From: Acidimicrobiales bacterium
GTDB taxonomy: Bacteria; Actinomycetota; Acidimicrobiia; Acidimicrobiales; RAAP-2
Length of the DNA stretch: 44,436 nucleotides
Direction of reading: 5' to 3'
Assembly: GCA_025362585.1 (NCBI GenBank)
Contig: JANYFR010000011.1
Location: forward strand, 1-44,436
The position numbers and the translations under genes were made by a program. Positions 1-9,176 of the stretch are shown piece by piece. Each line of letters opens with the position of its first letter. Position 1 is the first letter of the stretch. Below the pieces are notes generated by a model that ran no database searches, was not told where the DNA came from, and worked only from the letters and a program-made list of their open reading frames with translations.

Positions 1-114
1 TGTCGACGCGGCCCGCGCCAGTGCCAATTTGATTGGGGCCGTTCGCGTGTGCTCGGATGGCGTACACCGAGGATCGTCGCGATGGTTTCGCGGCTTCGAT
101 GAGAGGAGGGTCAG

Positions 115-327
115 TTGATCAATTTCGTCTTCATGCTCACCGACTCGGACAGCACCATCGATCGAGCCCTCGACGTCGTTGGGGAACTCTCTGGCACGGA
201 ACTTCACTACGTGGGCTTCAAGGATGTCGGCGCGACGCCTGAACGCCAGCGCGCGATCACGACCGCGGCTCACGAGGTCGCCCGGCGCGCGGGCGGTGCC
301 GCGTCCGGCGCGAATCGTCGGTCCTGA
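115..327 (+). pseudogene. 5' remnant of a truncated gene (unknown family)
   Basis: A strong GAGGAGG ribosome-binding site lies a few bases before a TTG start at 115, so translation probably begins here. The first ~55 residues look like a genuine domain start: strand INFVFMLT, an acidic helix, then strand LHYVGFKDVG, the alternation expected at the start of a beta/alpha barrel. After ERQRAITTAAHEVA the sequence becomes low-complexity Ala/Gly/Arg and stops at 70 residues, far short of an enzyme domain. The TGA overlaps the next ATG by one base (TGATG), so the fragment may now act only as a translated leader for the dehydrogenase. I infer an internal deletion that removed most of the gene. The family is not recognised with certainty; a genuine small protein is the alternative. 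Confidence 0.5.
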
Positions 328-1250
328 TGGGCGTGCCACTAGTAGTGAGTTTGCCGAGTGAGCCGTTGCGCGCGGCCCTTCGTGCCCTTGGCCGCGACGT
401 CGTGGTCGTCGAATGGGACCTGACGACCCCGTCGCCCCTCGAGCACGTCGATATCGTGGTGCCGCCCTATCTCAGTGCGGCGACGCTTCTGGCGAACCTT
501 GCCTCACTGACGACGGGTCTGGTTCAGAGCCAGTCAATTGGCTACGACGGGGTCGCCGAGATTCTGCCGCCGGGCCACGTCTTCGCGAACGCCGCCAGCG
601 TGCACGAAACGTCGACCGCTGAACTCGCCTTGGCGCTGATCCTGGCGTCCCAGCGTGGTATCCCGGACTTTGTTCGCGACGCCCAAACGGGAAGTTGGAA
701 CCGTTCGTGGCGACCGAGCCTGGCCGACCGTACGGTACTACTCGTTGGCTACGGAGGCGTCGGACGCGCCATTGAGGAGCGCCTCATCCCTTTTGAGGTC
801 AACGTCGTACGGGTCGCTCGTCGTGAGCGATTCGATGATCGAGGGACGATCTACGGCTTCGAGCGAATCGCCGAGCTACTGCCCCGTGCTGACGTCGTCG
901 TCGTAGGGGTGCCGTTAAGCGACGCGACCACGCATCTCATTGACGACCACTTTCTCGGCCTGGTTCGCGACGGCGCCCTGGTGGTCAACGTGTCCCGTGG
1001 ACTGGTCGCCGACACTGAGGCCCTCGTCGCGCACGCGAGTAGGGGGCGGCTGCGGCTGGCCCTGGACGTCACCGACCCGGAGCCGTTGCCCGCCGGACAT
1101 CCCTTGTTCGATTTCTCGAACGTCCTCATCTCACCTCACGTGGGAGGAGCGACCTCGGCGATGTTGCCGCGGATGGTTCGTCTCGTCGACCGACAGATCG
1201 TGTTGATGCAAGCGGGCGAGGCGCCAGTGAACGTCGTGCTGCGAAGCTGA
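327..1250 (+). CDS. D-2-hydroxyacid dehydrogenase (NAD-dependent)
   Basis: Family role: NAD(P)-dependent oxidation of a D-2-hydroxyacid or reduction of a 2-oxoacid in the cytoplasm; the substrate cannot be read from sequence. The 307-residue length is normal. The Rossmann loop GYGGVG is at residues 141-146. The three catalytic residues are in their usual settings: Arg224 in NVSRG, Glu252 in TDPEP and His271 in SPHVGG. The substrate-binding N-terminal half is shorter and less conserved than in phosphoglycerate dehydrogenase, and there is no ACT domain, so serine biosynthesis is unlikely. The ATG overlaps the stop of the preceding remnant (TGATG). The stop abuts that of the converging gene with no spacer. 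Confidence 0.88.
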   Translation: MGVPLVVSLPSEPLRAALRALGRDVVVVEWDLTTPSPLEHVDIVVPPYLSAATLLANLASLTTGLVQSQSIGYDGVAEILPPGHVFANAASVHETSTAELALALILASQRGIPDFVRDAQTGSWNRSWRPSLADRTVLLVGYGGVGRAIEERLIPFEVNVVRVARRERFDDRGTIYGFERIAELLPRADVVVVGVPLSDATTHLIDDHFLGLVRDGALVVNVSRGLVADTEALVAHASRGRLRLALDVTDPEPLPAGHPLFDFSNVLISPHVGGATSAMLPRMVRLVDRQIVLMQAGEAPVNVVLRS

Positions 1251-2234
1251 TCAGCTCGCGTCCCAGTCGACATCGCTGAGCGACGCCAAGGCACGGATGA
1301 GCGCCTGGGTTCCGTTGCGCCCACCCCCCTGGGCCTGGAGTGCGACGTAGAGCTGGTGGGCGAGCGCGAGGCCCGGCAGCGAGAGTTGGAGGCGGCCGGC
1401 CTCGCTGAGGGCGATCCCCATGTCCTTGACGAAGTGGTCGACGTAGAAACCTGGTGCCATGTTCTTGGCAATAATCCGGGGCCCGAGATTCGACAGCGAC
1501 CAACTGCCCGCCGCACCGCCGCTGACCGACGTCAGCAATGTCTCGAGGTCGAGACCGGCTCGGTAGGCGTAGAGGAGTGCCTCGCAGACCCCCACCATGT
1601 TGCCGGCGATGAGGATCTGGTTGGCCATCTTGGCGTGCTGGCCCGCGCCGCTGGCACCCTGGCGCACGATCGTCGTGCCTAAGAGCGCGAAGCACGGCTC
1701 GACGGCCGAAACGACCTCGGGCGCGCCGCCCACCATGATCGACAGGGCGCCGTTGCGGGCACCTACGTCCCCGCCGGATACTGGCGCGTCGAGGGCGAAC
1801 AGGCCCCTCGCCGTCGCCCGCTCGTCAATCTCGCGTGCGAGCGCCGGCTCGCTGGTGGACATGTCGACGATGATGGCGCCTTCGCTCAGGTGGGCAAGCA
1901 CGCCGCGTTCGCCCAGGACCACCTCTCGTACGTCGCTCGGGTAGCCCACCATGGTGAAGACAATGTCGCTGGCGGTGGCGACGGCGTCGGGTCCGTCAGC
2001 CCACGTCGCTCCGGCGTCGAGCAGTCTCCGGGCCCGTTCTTTGGTTTTCGTGAAGACGCTCATCTCGTATCCGCCAGCCAGCAGGTGGGCGGCCATGGAG
2101 GAACCCATCACACCGACGCCGATCCAGCCGATCGTGGTCTCTTCGGGAGCAGCGGTGCGCACCTTCGTCACGACTGCCACTGTAACGGGGTCGAATCGTG
2201 CGAGCCGGCAGTCGGCATTGACATGACTCGTCAT
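1251..2234 (-). CDS. 3-hydroxyisobutyrate dehydrogenase / beta-hydroxyacid dehydrogenase family
   Basis: The family oxidises beta-hydroxyacids such as 3-hydroxyisobutyrate, tartronate semialdehyde or 6-phosphogluconate analogues with NAD(P). Visible motifs in order are the dinucleotide loop [10 protein letters not shown], the substrate signature [22 protein letters not shown] carrying the catalytic lysine, and KDMGIAL in the C-terminal helical domain. With the ATG at 2234 the protein is 327 residues, ~35 longer than usual before the Rossmann fold. No convincing ribosome-binding site was found, and a downstream GTG inside VTVAVVTKV would give a more typical length. The reading frame is open further upstream to 2414, but that part is low-complexity and not protein-like. 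Whether it works with the converging D-2-hydroxyacid dehydrogenase is unknown. Confidence 0.82.
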   Translation of the reverse strand: MTSHVNADCRLARFDPVTVAVVTKVRTAAPEETTIGWIGVGVMGSSMAAHLLAGGYEMSVFTKTKERARRLLDAGATWADGPDAVATASDIVFTMVGYPSDVREVVLGERGVLAHLSEGAIIVDMSTSEPALAREIDERATARGLFALDAPVSGGDVGARNGALSIMVGGAPEVVSAVEPCFALLGTTIVRQGASGAGQHAKMANQILIAGNMVGVCEALLYAYRAGLDLETLLTSVSGGAAGSWSLSNLGPRIIAKNMAPGFYVDHFVKDMGIALSEAGRLQLSLPGLALAHQLYVALQAQGGGRNGTQALIRALASLSDVDWDAS

Positions 2235-2462
2235 TAGTTCGAGAGGGACTCGTGATCGGGCGATTGGCCCATCGCCTTGGCAGATTGTGCAACGACGTCG
2301 CCCGAGAGGTGTCGTCGTTGCTCGAAGTTTGTGATGGTGAAGCTTTTCGTCCGGTGAGGCTCGTCGTCGACTTGGACGCCATGACCACCCCGCCCCGTTT
2401 GCGTTGTGGCGCACTATTGATCCGACGGTGTGCCCGAGGCTTAGTCGAACCAGCTCGCGGTT

Positions 2463-3287
2463 CTAGCGCTGCCCAATGGTGTAGCGAACATACTGATCAA
2501 ACCCAATGCGGCCCGTCGGGTCGTGGCACCGTTCGACGGCCGCAAATAACGTGGTTCGTGCGTCGTCGAGGTGATGTTCGGGAATCGCTTCCCAGAATTG
2601 GCGCTGACCCACTGACATGGACCAGCGATACCAGTGCTCGGCGTCGTCGAACCGCGGCGACACGATCGTCGCGGCGGTCCGCACGCCACGAAAGCCGGCG
2701 TTTCGTAGCAGCGTCTCCATTGACTCATCAGAGGCGAATGGACCTGGCGGGCCAGGGGCCCGGGCATCGGCAATTTCCGGGGCCGCGAAGTCGCGAAACA
2801 CGGCATCCACCTCGTCTTGCCAGCGTTGGTCACTCTCACCGAACGTCGAGACTCCCACGCGGCCGTCCTCTACGAGTAGAGCACTCCAAGCTCGCAGGGC
2901 CGCAAGGGGATCGGGCAGGAAGAACAGCACCAGCGATGAGGCCACCGCGTCGTAGAAGTCGATTGGCAGATCCGGATTCATCGCGTCACCGACGGACACG
3001 TCGGCCTCGACCCCGGCCCTCGTAACTTCGACACGCGCCAGTTCCACCATCCGTGGCGACGCGTCGATGCCCATGACTGACCCCTCGGGCGCCACGGCGC
3101 GAGCGAGAGGAATGAGCGCCGCTCCCTTTCCACAACCGATGTCGAGTGCTCGGTCACCGGGTTGTACACCGAGCACCGCCACGAGGCCCTCCGCGATTGG
3201 TTGGCAGAGATCAACACCGACCGCGTCGTAGGAGTCGGCGAGTCGATCAAAGAGCTTGGCGACGTCTCCCGATGCCATGCTTCGCAT
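2463..3287 (-). CDS. class I SAM-dependent methyltransferase
   Basis: This 274-residue cytoplasmic protein has the class I methyltransferase layout. Motif I is ALDIGCGKGAAL, the glycine-rich SAM loop. An acidic residue follows in MGIDASPRM and binds the ribose. DFYDAVASSLVLFF is motif IV-like, and the GRVGVSTFG strand follows. The N-terminal helix LFDRLADSYDAVGVDL resembles UbiE/Coq5-type and small-molecule methyltransferases. The acceptor is unknown. An ATG three codons further in (3278) is an equally possible start. It is on the same strand as the dehydrogenase but 228 bases upstream of it, so co-transcription is uncertain. Confidence 0.85.
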   Translation of the reverse strand: MRSMASGDVAKLFDRLADSYDAVGVDLCQPIAEGLVAVLGVQPGDRALDIGCGKGAALIPLARAVAPEGSVMGIDASPRMVELARVEVTRAGVEADVSVGDAMNPDLPIDFYDAVASSLVLFFLPDPLAALRAWSALLVEDGRVGVSTFGESDQRWQDEVDAVFRDFAAPEIADARAPGPPGPFASDESMETLLRNAGFRGVRTAATIVSPRFDDAEHWYRWSMSVGQRQFWEAIPEHHLDDARTTLFAAVERCHDPTGRIGFDQYVRYTIGQR

Positions 3288-3544
3288 TATGCCCCGTCGC
3301 GCCAGGCGGCGCTGCGGTCGCGCAGCGAAAGTTAATCGAAGTGGCCACTAACGCAGTGTTGAGCGCCAAGCCTCGACGACGTCAAACTGTCGATGGTCGA
3401 GACGGAGCGCGGCGCAGCAATCGACGCTCACCGACCGGTCGTTGGTGTCGCCTCGACAATTGGACCAGAATCTATGGAGGTATCGACATCGATGGGGTCT
3501 GTACGGTTTGATATTGACGTCGGATCGCAAGCCGTGGGAACGCG

Positions 3545-3952
3545 CTACGGCTTCCCGGGATGGGGTGAGAGGTGCTCGTGCACGGCCAACCATTTCAAGC
3601 CACTCTTCGAAAACACGATGGTCTCTCGCTCGTGAAGTTCCGTCGGTTCTTCGACGGGGCCTAGCGTCGTGAAGACCTCGTGAGTGAAGACTGCCGTCGT
3701 GGCACTGATCACTTTCACGCTCGCACCCAGTGAGCGGCAGTGCAACACCAGCCAGCCGTCGGCGACCCACTCGTCCCAGGCCCGTTCGTACGAGGCGCGA
3801 TCGTTGAACGTCACGTCGGAGTTGTAGAAGATGAAGTTCGCCATCTCGTCGAACGCTGCGAAGTACGCCGCTCGATCGAATCGGGCGAATGCGTTGACGA
3901 GCACCCGTGCCGCCTCGAAGACTTCGTCGGCCGCGCTCGTCGTCGCGCTCAT
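3545..3952 (-). CDS. NTF2/SnoaL-fold small protein
   Basis: This 135-residue protein has the pattern of the NTF2-like superfamily (SnoaL, DUF4440, ketosteroid-isomerase-like). An N-terminal helix carries ARVLVNAFARFDRAAYFAAF, then NFIFYNSDVTFNDRASYERAW, and then alternating strands TAVFTHEVFTTL and LHERETIVFSKSGLKWLAVHEH ending in HLSPHPGKP. The final strand with HEHLS is typical of this fold, which forms a cone-shaped pocket used by small isomerases, cyclases or binding proteins. The substrate is unknown. The 257 bases downstream, to the methyltransferase start, contain no recognisable gene. Confidence 0.75.
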   Translation of the reverse strand: MSATTSAADEVFEAARVLVNAFARFDRAAYFAAFDEMANFIFYNSDVTFNDRASYERAWDEWVADGWLVLHCRSLGASVKVISATTAVFTHEVFTTLGPVEEPTELHERETIVFSKSGLKWLAVHEHLSPHPGKP

Positions 3953-3995
3953 TGGGATGACTCGCGTTCGCTCGTCAAGTGTCGCTGGGCGGAGA

Positions 3996-4937
3996 TCACG
4001 TCGACGGAGCCACCATCAGTGCCAGCATTTCGTAGGCGACGTGGGCGGCCGCGATTGAGGTGATTTCGGCGTGGTCGTACGCCGGCGAGACTTCGACGAC
4101 GTCGCCGCCCACGAGCTTGACGCCATGCATCGCCCGTATCGATTGCAGCAGCTCGCGCGATGAGAGGCCGCCGGCCTCGGGAGTGCCCGTACCGGGCGCG
4201 AAGCCGGGGTCGAGGACGTCGATGTCGATTGAGAGGTAGACCGGACGGGTCCCGACCCGCCGTTTGATCTCCTCACCGACGGCCCTGGGTCCAATCTCTG
4301 AGAATCGATCAGCGCTGATGAGCGCGAAGCCGAAGCCCCGGTCATCCTCGAGGTCACTTCGCGCGTAGAGCGGACCGTGGGTGCCGACGTGGATGCAAGA
4401 CTCCTCGGCGAGTAGTCCCTCTTCGAAGGCCCGTCGAAACGGCGTGCCGTGGGTATAGGGTGCTCCGAAGTAGGTGTCCCAGGTGTCGAGATGCGCGTCG
4501 AAGTGCACGAGGGCGACCGGTCCGTGTTGTTTAGAGACTGAACGCAGCAGGGCCAGCGCAATCGTGTGGTCACCGCCGAGCGTGATAACTCGTCGTCCCT
4601 TGGCGAGGTGCTCGTCAGCGGCTGCCTCGACGATCTGCAACGTCTCGACGATGTCGAACGGGTTGACGCTCACGTCGCCGGCGTCGGCGACCTGCACGAT
4701 GTTGAACGGTTCAAGGTCGAGCGGCGGGTGATAGGGGCGAAGGAGTTTCGATCCCTGCCGGATCGCCGTCGGGCCGAAGCGGGCACCGGGGCGGTAGGAC
4801 GTGCCCGAATCGAAGGGGACTCCGAGCACGATGACGCTCGCCTCATCACCGACCTCGTCGAGGCGCGGGAGTCGCGCGAACGTCGAAGAGTTGGCGAACC
4901 GCGGCTGCTTGAACGAATCAGCGGGCCCCGTTGGCAT
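3996..4937 (-). CDS. agmatinase/arginase-family ureohydrolase
   Basis: The family is binuclear Mn or Ni enzymes that hydrolyse guanidino compounds (agmatine, guanidinobutyrate, arginine, formiminoglutamate, guanidine) to urea or formamide plus an amine. All metal-ligand motifs are present: GGDHT with His124, FDAHLD with Asp147/His149/Asp151, and SIDIDVLDP with Asp238/Asp240. The segment [16 protein letters not shown] is agmatinase-like. The ATG at 4937 was chosen because GGAGGT lies five bases before it; this gives 313 residues, the family norm, whereas upstream in-frame codons run into the promoter region. It diverges from an NCS1 nucleobase-type permease and a PuuR-like regulator, so imported substrate probably feeds this enzyme. 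The exact guanidino substrate is not decided by sequence. Confidence 0.87.
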   Translation of the reverse strand: MPTGPADSFKQPRFANSSTFARLPRLDEVGDEASVIVLGVPFDSGTSYRPGARFGPTAIRQGSKLLRPYHPPLDLEPFNIVQVADAGDVSVNPFDIVETLQIVEAAADEHLAKGRRVITLGGDHTIALALLRSVSKQHGPVALVHFDAHLDTWDTYFGAPYTHGTPFRRAFEEGLLAEESCIHVGTHGPLYARSDLEDDRGFGFALISADRFSEIGPRAVGEEIKRRVGTRPVYLSIDIDVLDPGFAPGTGTPEAGGLSSRELLQSIRAMHGVKLVGGDVVEVSPAYDHAEITSIAAAHVAYEMLALMVAPST

Positions 4938-5006
4938 ATCCACCTCCGCTCTCGATCCGATCTTCGGCCCCGACAATACCTGATGACTATCCGCAAAGTT
5001 GCCCCA

Positions 5007-5053
5007 TTGACAACTACCGTTGTGCCATGCGACACTCGTGGTCGCTACGAGTG
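5007..5053. promoter_or_regulatory. candidate divergent promoter/operator
   Basis: The 137-base gap between the ureohydrolase and the permease holds TTGACA at 5007-5012, matching a -35 element for the permease, overlapped by the palindrome ACAAC-TACC-GTTGT (5010-5023). A second inverted repeat, CACTCGT / ACGAGTG (5033-5039 and 5047-5053), lies just before the permease ribosome-binding site. Either could be the operator of the XRE-cupin regulator encoded two genes on. The -10 is not clear. No known riboswitch core was seen. Confidence 0.35.
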
Positions 5054-5074
5054 CAACATTGACCGGGGGAAACC

Positions 5075-6541
5075 ATGGCAACTGAGGCAGATGCGGTTCG
5101 CAAAATCGAGCCGATCAAGTACAAGGGCGTCGAAGTGCGCTCGATCGACTGGGTCCCCGACAAGGAGCGCCACGGCAAGTTGTGGCACCAGGCTCCGCTC
5201 TGGTTTCTCGGGAATTTCCAGTATTTCTCGATCCCCATTGGCTTCATCGGGCCGTCCCTAGGACTCTCGTTGTGGTGGACGATTCTCGCCTCGATCCTCG
5301 GCATCTACATTGGCACCGTCTTTATGGCGTTCCATGGTTCACAGGGACCGAAGCTCGGCCTGCCTCAAGTTATTCAGTCGCGCGCGCAGTTCGGTTACAA
5401 GGGTGTCGTGATCGTCGCCTTCGCCGCCCTCTTTACGTACATGGCCTTCAACGTGTCCGACCAGGTACTGCTCGCCCAAGGGCTCGCGGGTACGTTCCAT
5501 TGGAATGCGAATTTCATCGCAGCGCTCTCGGCGGTGCTCGCGGTCCTTCTGGCAATCCTCGGTCATGACTGGGTGCACCGCGCCTTTCGCACGCTGCTCT
5601 ACATCTCGGCGCCGCTGATGACGATTCTCACCTTCGGCATCATCTTCGGCGCGGCCGGTGGGCACGCCACGACCGCTCACTACGGATTCACCCTGACTGC
5701 CTTTATGGCCCAGTTCACGACGGCGGCGGCCTACAACATCACGTTCTCCGTCTACGTGTCGGACTACTCCAGGTACCTTCCAAGGTTCACGAGTTCCAAA
5801 AAGGTCATTGCGTCAGTGTTCTTTGGCGCGTCCTCGTCCGCAATCTGGTTGATTGCGGTCGGCGCGTGGCTCGCGATTCGACTGGGTGCGACCGATGGAC
5901 TGGTGGGTACCCAAACTGCTGGCAACAATATCTTTAACCACCTCGGCGGCGTCACGGCGTTCTTCCTCGCGGCCGCCCTGCTGGCCACAATGGGCATGAA
6001 CGCGTACGGCGCCATGTTGACCCTGCTGACGGGGATCGACTCGTTCTGGAAAGTGAAGCCGACTCGTAACGCCCGGATCTTCACCATCATCGGTCTCGGC
6101 CTGGTGTGGTACCTGATCGGCGTAAGCATCACCACCTCGGCGGTGGCCACCGTGTTCGCAGCGTTGACGCTGATGCTCTACCTACTGGTGCCGTGGACGG
6201 CGACGAACCTGATGGACTTCTTCTTCGTCCGCCGGGGCCACTACGCGATCACGAATCTCTTCTCTCCCGACGGCATCTACGGGCGCTGGGGAGCGAGGGG
6301 GCTCCTCGCGTACCTGATCGGCTTCATCGTGGAGATTCCGTTCATGATTGTGCCCAACATCGGCGGCTTTCACTTCACCGGTCCGATTGCCAAGCAGCTC
6401 AACAACACCGACATCACCTTCCTCGTGGGATTCGTCGTCACGTGCATTGCCTATCTCATCCTGGCCAGGGGCATCGACCTGAAGTCCGAGGAGCCGGCCA
6501 TTGCCGAGAGCGAGCGCGAGCTTCGCCAGGCCTTCGAATAA
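5075..6541 (+). CDS. NCS1-family nucleobase:cation symporter
   Basis: This is a 488-residue integral membrane transporter, the usual length for NCS1 permeases (cytosine, allantoin, hydantoin, purine and thiamine-precursor importers). About twelve hydrophobic segments can be traced from [15 protein letters not shown] to [14 protein letters not shown]. Family features include the early [15 protein letters not shown] stretch and the [16 protein letters not shown] loop after TM6, both characteristic of the CodB/FurE/Mhp1 group. A GGGGGAAACC ribosome-binding site precedes the ATG. It diverges from the ureohydrolase and is followed seven bases later by the XRE-cupin gene, so the three look like one import, degradation and control unit. 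The cargo is unproven; a guanidino compound or purine derivative fits the context. Confidence 0.88.
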   Translation: MATEADAVRKIEPIKYKGVEVRSIDWVPDKERHGKLWHQAPLWFLGNFQYFSIPIGFIGPSLGLSLWWTILASILGIYIGTVFMAFHGSQGPKLGLPQVIQSRAQFGYKGVVIVAFAALFTYMAFNVSDQVLLAQGLAGTFHWNANFIAALSAVLAVLLAILGHDWVHRAFRTLLYISAPLMTILTFGIIFGAAGGHATTAHYGFTLTAFMAQFTTAAAYNITFSVYVSDYSRYLPRFTSSKKVIASVFFGASSSAIWLIAVGAWLAIRLGATDGLVGTQTAGNNIFNHLGGVTAFFLAAALLATMGMNAYGAMLTLLTGIDSFWKVKPTRNARIFTIIGLGLVWYLIGVSITTSAVATVFAALTLMLYLLVPWTATNLMDFFFVRRGHYAITNLFSPDGIYGRWGARGLLAYLIGFIVEIPFMIVPNIGGFHFTGPIAKQLNNTDITFLVGFVVTCIAYLILARGIDLKSEEPAIAESERELRQAFE

Positions 6542-6547
6542 GAAGCC

Positions 6548-7123
6548 GTGCAGCACCGTCTGCCCATTGGTGAGCGGCTCCGTCACGCCAGAGAGGCACG
6601 ACAACTCACGCTGGCGGTCGTGGCGGAGCGCTCGGGGCTCACCAAGGGGTTCCTCTCCCGGGTGGAGCGGGAAGCCACGAGTCCGTCGGTCACGTCACTC
6701 CTGACGATCTGCGAAGCCATCGGCGTGCCGCTCGCGGACATTTTTGCGACGCCCAAGGCAGTCGTCATGCGAGCGGCCGACCGGCCGCACGCGACGCTGC
6801 CGGGTCAACTCGTCGTTGACACTTTGCTTACTGCCCCCCAGGAGCGCAAGCTGACGGTCATTGAAACGGCGGTGGGACCCGACGGATCGGGAGGCGACGA
6901 GCTCTACAGCTTGCCGTGTGCGACGGAGGTCTGCTACGTGGTGGAAGGTGAGATCGAATTGATTCTGGACACGGACACGTATCGCCTGGCCACGGGCGAC
7001 TGCATAACGTTCGACGGCACCGTGCCGCACACGTGGCGAAGCGGCTCCGCTTTGAGCCATGCCCGGGTGATCTGGATACTGGCGCCGGGCCTGCCCGACC
7101 CATTGCACTACGTGCACTCTTGA
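6548..7123 (+). CDS. XRE-cupin transcriptional regulator (PuuR-like)
   Basis: The 191-residue protein has an N-terminal helix-turn-helix of the Cro/C1 type (residues ~8-62, with LTLAVVAERSGLTKGFLSRVEREATSPSV). A C-terminal cupin (~100-175) follows, with YVVEGEIELILD and TFDGTVPHTWRS containing the conserved pocket His. Proteins of this form bind a small ligand in the cupin and control nearby polyamine, amino-acid or purine catabolic genes. The GTG start follows the permease stop by six bases, so it is almost certainly co-transcribed with it. It probably controls the divergent promoter at 5007-5053; whether it represses or activates is not visible. Confidence 0.85.
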   Translation: MQHRLPIGERLRHAREARQLTLAVVAERSGLTKGFLSRVEREATSPSVTSLLTICEAIGVPLADIFATPKAVVMRAADRPHATLPGQLVVDTLLTAPQERKLTVIETAVGPDGSGGDELYSLPCATEVCYVVEGEIELILDTDTYRLATGDCITFDGTVPHTWRSGSALSHARVIWILAPGLPDPLHYVHS

Positions 7124-7554
7124 CGATTGCCCCGATGGGTGGCCGAGGGGGTCTCTCTTCCCCGGCGGCGCAACTTTACCTACCTCACCCCCTTTCGGAC
7201 GCACTCGATCGTCGTTGGAGAGTGGGTTGGTCATAGTGATGACTACATGCGAACCCATTCGACTGGACGGTTTGCGATGCGACCTCGAGGTCTGTCTCAT
7301 CAACCGCCGACGTCAGTCGACCACGATAGAAGTCGGCCTCACCAACATACCGAGAGACCAGTACCCCTCATCGTGATGGCATTGGACGCCTCGTCATCGC
7401 CTCTCTTTCATCGATGCACCTACAGCCCTCACAAGGGTGGCGACACCAGCCGCGACGAACCGACAAACACCACGCCTTCGAGGCGCTGTCATGATGGCTG
7501 GGCCACGAGAATCCGACCCGCGTTCCCAGCGTGGGACCGTGCGAACGACGGCGG
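7124..7554. other. 431-base intergenic region, nothing recognised
   Basis: It lies between the convergent regulator and hydrolase genes. All six frames give only short frames with no family resemblance or plausible ribosome-binding site. No RNA gene, clear terminator hairpin or transposon end was identified. Confidence 0.5.
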
Positions 7555-8907
7555 CTACAACGACTCTTTGATGAGTAGCGATGGACCGTACTTGAGCGTC
7601 GCGATTCGTCCTTGGCGGTCGGCTCCAAAGGTGATGATCTCGCCCAGATGTCCAAAGTCGTCACCCTCGGCGATGAGGAATCGCCTCTTGCCCTTGGGCA
7701 CCAGTCGTGCTGCGACGGAGAGGGGTGACGGCTCTTTCGGATCGACGAGGAAGAGGGAGCCATTTATGCGAACTACCAGGAGGTCATCCCCCCAAATCCG
7801 GTAGCAACCGATGAACGGAGCAAGCGTTCCGCGCGTGTGCCACTTCGTCGACGCCTCGGCGTCACTCCAACGTCGTCTGACCTGGGCTGCTAAGTGGAAG
7901 AGCAGGTCAAGTGCCTCGGCGGCAAGCGGCGAGTTCGCATTGGTGAGGACTGCGCCAGCCAGTCGCTCGACCGGCGAGAAGCCAACCTTCGTCACGAAGC
8001 CGGGATATCCCCCGCTGTGACCAAGGATTTTCGTCCCGTCAACGTGCCAGGACATCCAACCAAGGCCGAAGTGCGGCTCCTCGTCGCGCAGCCACTGCGT
8101 GCGCTGCATCTCGCGCTTGGCGTATTCGCTCAGCAGGCGCTGGTCCCCTGAAAAGTGGGCCGCAAGATACTCGAGCAGATTTGGCACGGTCGAAATGAGT
8201 CCGGCCGCTGGGGCCACCGCTCGCGCGGCGAAGTGCCCCGCCTCGATTATTGGCTCGTTCGGGCGGCCCAGAAGGTAGCCGGTGGCGAGATTGCGACGCG
8301 CCGCGGGCACGAGGTCGGGATAGGTGTCGCTGAGACCCAGTGGCGTCAAAACCTCGCGACGCAGGAGTGTCCCGTACGTGCGTCCACCTGCCTGCTCGGC
8401 GATTTCACCGAGCATCGAGAACGCCACATTCGAATATCTGAAGTGAACTGACGGCTCAGTGAAACTGGCGCCGCGTGCGAACTCGCGGCGCAGCTCCTCG
8501 GTGTTCGAGAGCGATGTAGACCAGTCGTTCCCACCATCGCGCAGGACGCCCCCAGCGTGCATGAGCAGGTGTCGGATTGTGAGGTCGGCACCGACCGCGG
8601 ACACGGTCCACGGGAGCCATCCGCGAACGGTGTCGTCGAGGCGGAGTTTTCCCCGGTCAGCGAGGCGCATGATGAGCGTCGAGGTGAACGTCTTCGTGAT
8701 TGAGGCGCACCGGAACGAGGTGGACGTCGGATCCACGGGACCCTCGCTCGCAGCATCGGCCACACCATGACCGCCCAGGAGGACGGTCTCGTCACCGTGG
8801 CGCAATCCGAAAGCCACGCCAGGCACTCGCGCGTAGAGGGCGCGGAGATGAAGGAGCGGATCGGCGATGCGTGCGACGTCGGCGAGCTGACGCGAGGAAA
8901 ATAGCAT
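7555..8907 (-). CDS. beta-lactamase-fold serine hydrolase (class C/EstB/DD-peptidase type)
   Basis: Family members are penicillin-recognising serine enzymes acting as esterases, D-aminopeptidases or DD-carboxypeptidases; true beta-lactamase activity is not implied. The three active-site elements are present: SITK (Ser69/Lys72), YSN (158-160) and HSGG (297-300), the class C version of KTG. The 450 residues exceed the ~360-residue core by a C-terminal domain of strands (~360-450, GCYRIWGDDLLVVRING onward), like the lipocalin-like tails of other members of this group. No signal peptide is visible, so it is probably cytoplasmic, and a wall-remodelling role would be surprising. Neighbours give no functional hint. 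Confidence 0.82.
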   Translation of the reverse strand: MLFSSRQLADVARIADPLLHLRALYARVPGVAFGLRHGDETVLLGGHGVADAASEGPVDPTSTSFRCASITKTFTSTLIMRLADRGKLRLDDTVRGWLPWTVSAVGADLTIRHLLMHAGGVLRDGGNDWSTSLSNTEELRREFARGASFTEPSVHFRYSNVAFSMLGEIAEQAGGRTYGTLLRREVLTPLGLSDTYPDLVPAARRNLATGYLLGRPNEPIIEAGHFAARAVAPAAGLISTVPNLLEYLAAHFSGDQRLLSEYAKREMQRTQWLRDEEPHFGLGWMSWHVDGTKILGHSGGYPGFVTKVGFSPVERLAGAVLTNANSPLAAEALDLLFHLAAQVRRRWSDAEASTKWHTRGTLAPFIGCYRIWGDDLLVVRINGSLFLVDPKEPSPLSVAARLVPKGKRRFLIAEGDDFGHLGEIITFGADRQGRIATLKYGPSLLIKESL

Positions 8908-8957
8908 GGCACCACGCTAGGTCGGTGTCCGTTGGCGGGAGGGGATGATCGGACAGC

Positions 8958-9140
8958 GTGAATGCCAACCGACGCATGCTCCATCACATCAGCGTGGGGC
9001 GTCGCTACCGCGGACAGCGCATCATCATGTTGATGGCCGATCTGGACGTTCGAGTCGTCAGCCATGACGGCGAACTGCTGCGCCACTTCACGCTGAATCC
9101 GAACAAGAACTACCAGCCGAGAAAGGACGACGTAGTCTGA
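8958..9140 (+). pseudogene. C-terminal remnant of an IS transposase
   Basis: This 60-residue frame reads RRMLHHISVGRRYRGQRI, then LMADLDVRVVSHDGELLRHF and LNPNKNYQP. That is the extreme C-terminal end seen in DDE integrase-type transposases of actinobacterial insertion sequences (probably IS481/IS3-like; family assigned from memory). The catalytic core and N-terminal HTH are absent, because the frame begins immediately after the hydrolase promoter region. It is therefore a dead fragment. It sits directly beside the tRNA-Leu gene, a common place for element debris. Confidence 0.6.
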
Positions 9141-9176
9141 GGGTTCATTAGTCCCAGAAATACTGAAACATCACAA

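Noticed and set aside
2235-2414. Upstream extension of the 3-hydroxyisobutyrate dehydrogenase-like frame
   Set aside because: Arg/Ser/His-rich, without similarity to the family, and makes the protein much longer than the norm.
4938-5074. Guanidine (ykkC-type) riboswitch upstream of the permease or ureohydrolase
   Set aside because: I could not find the conserved core motifs; only simple inverted repeats are present. A covariance-model search would decide.
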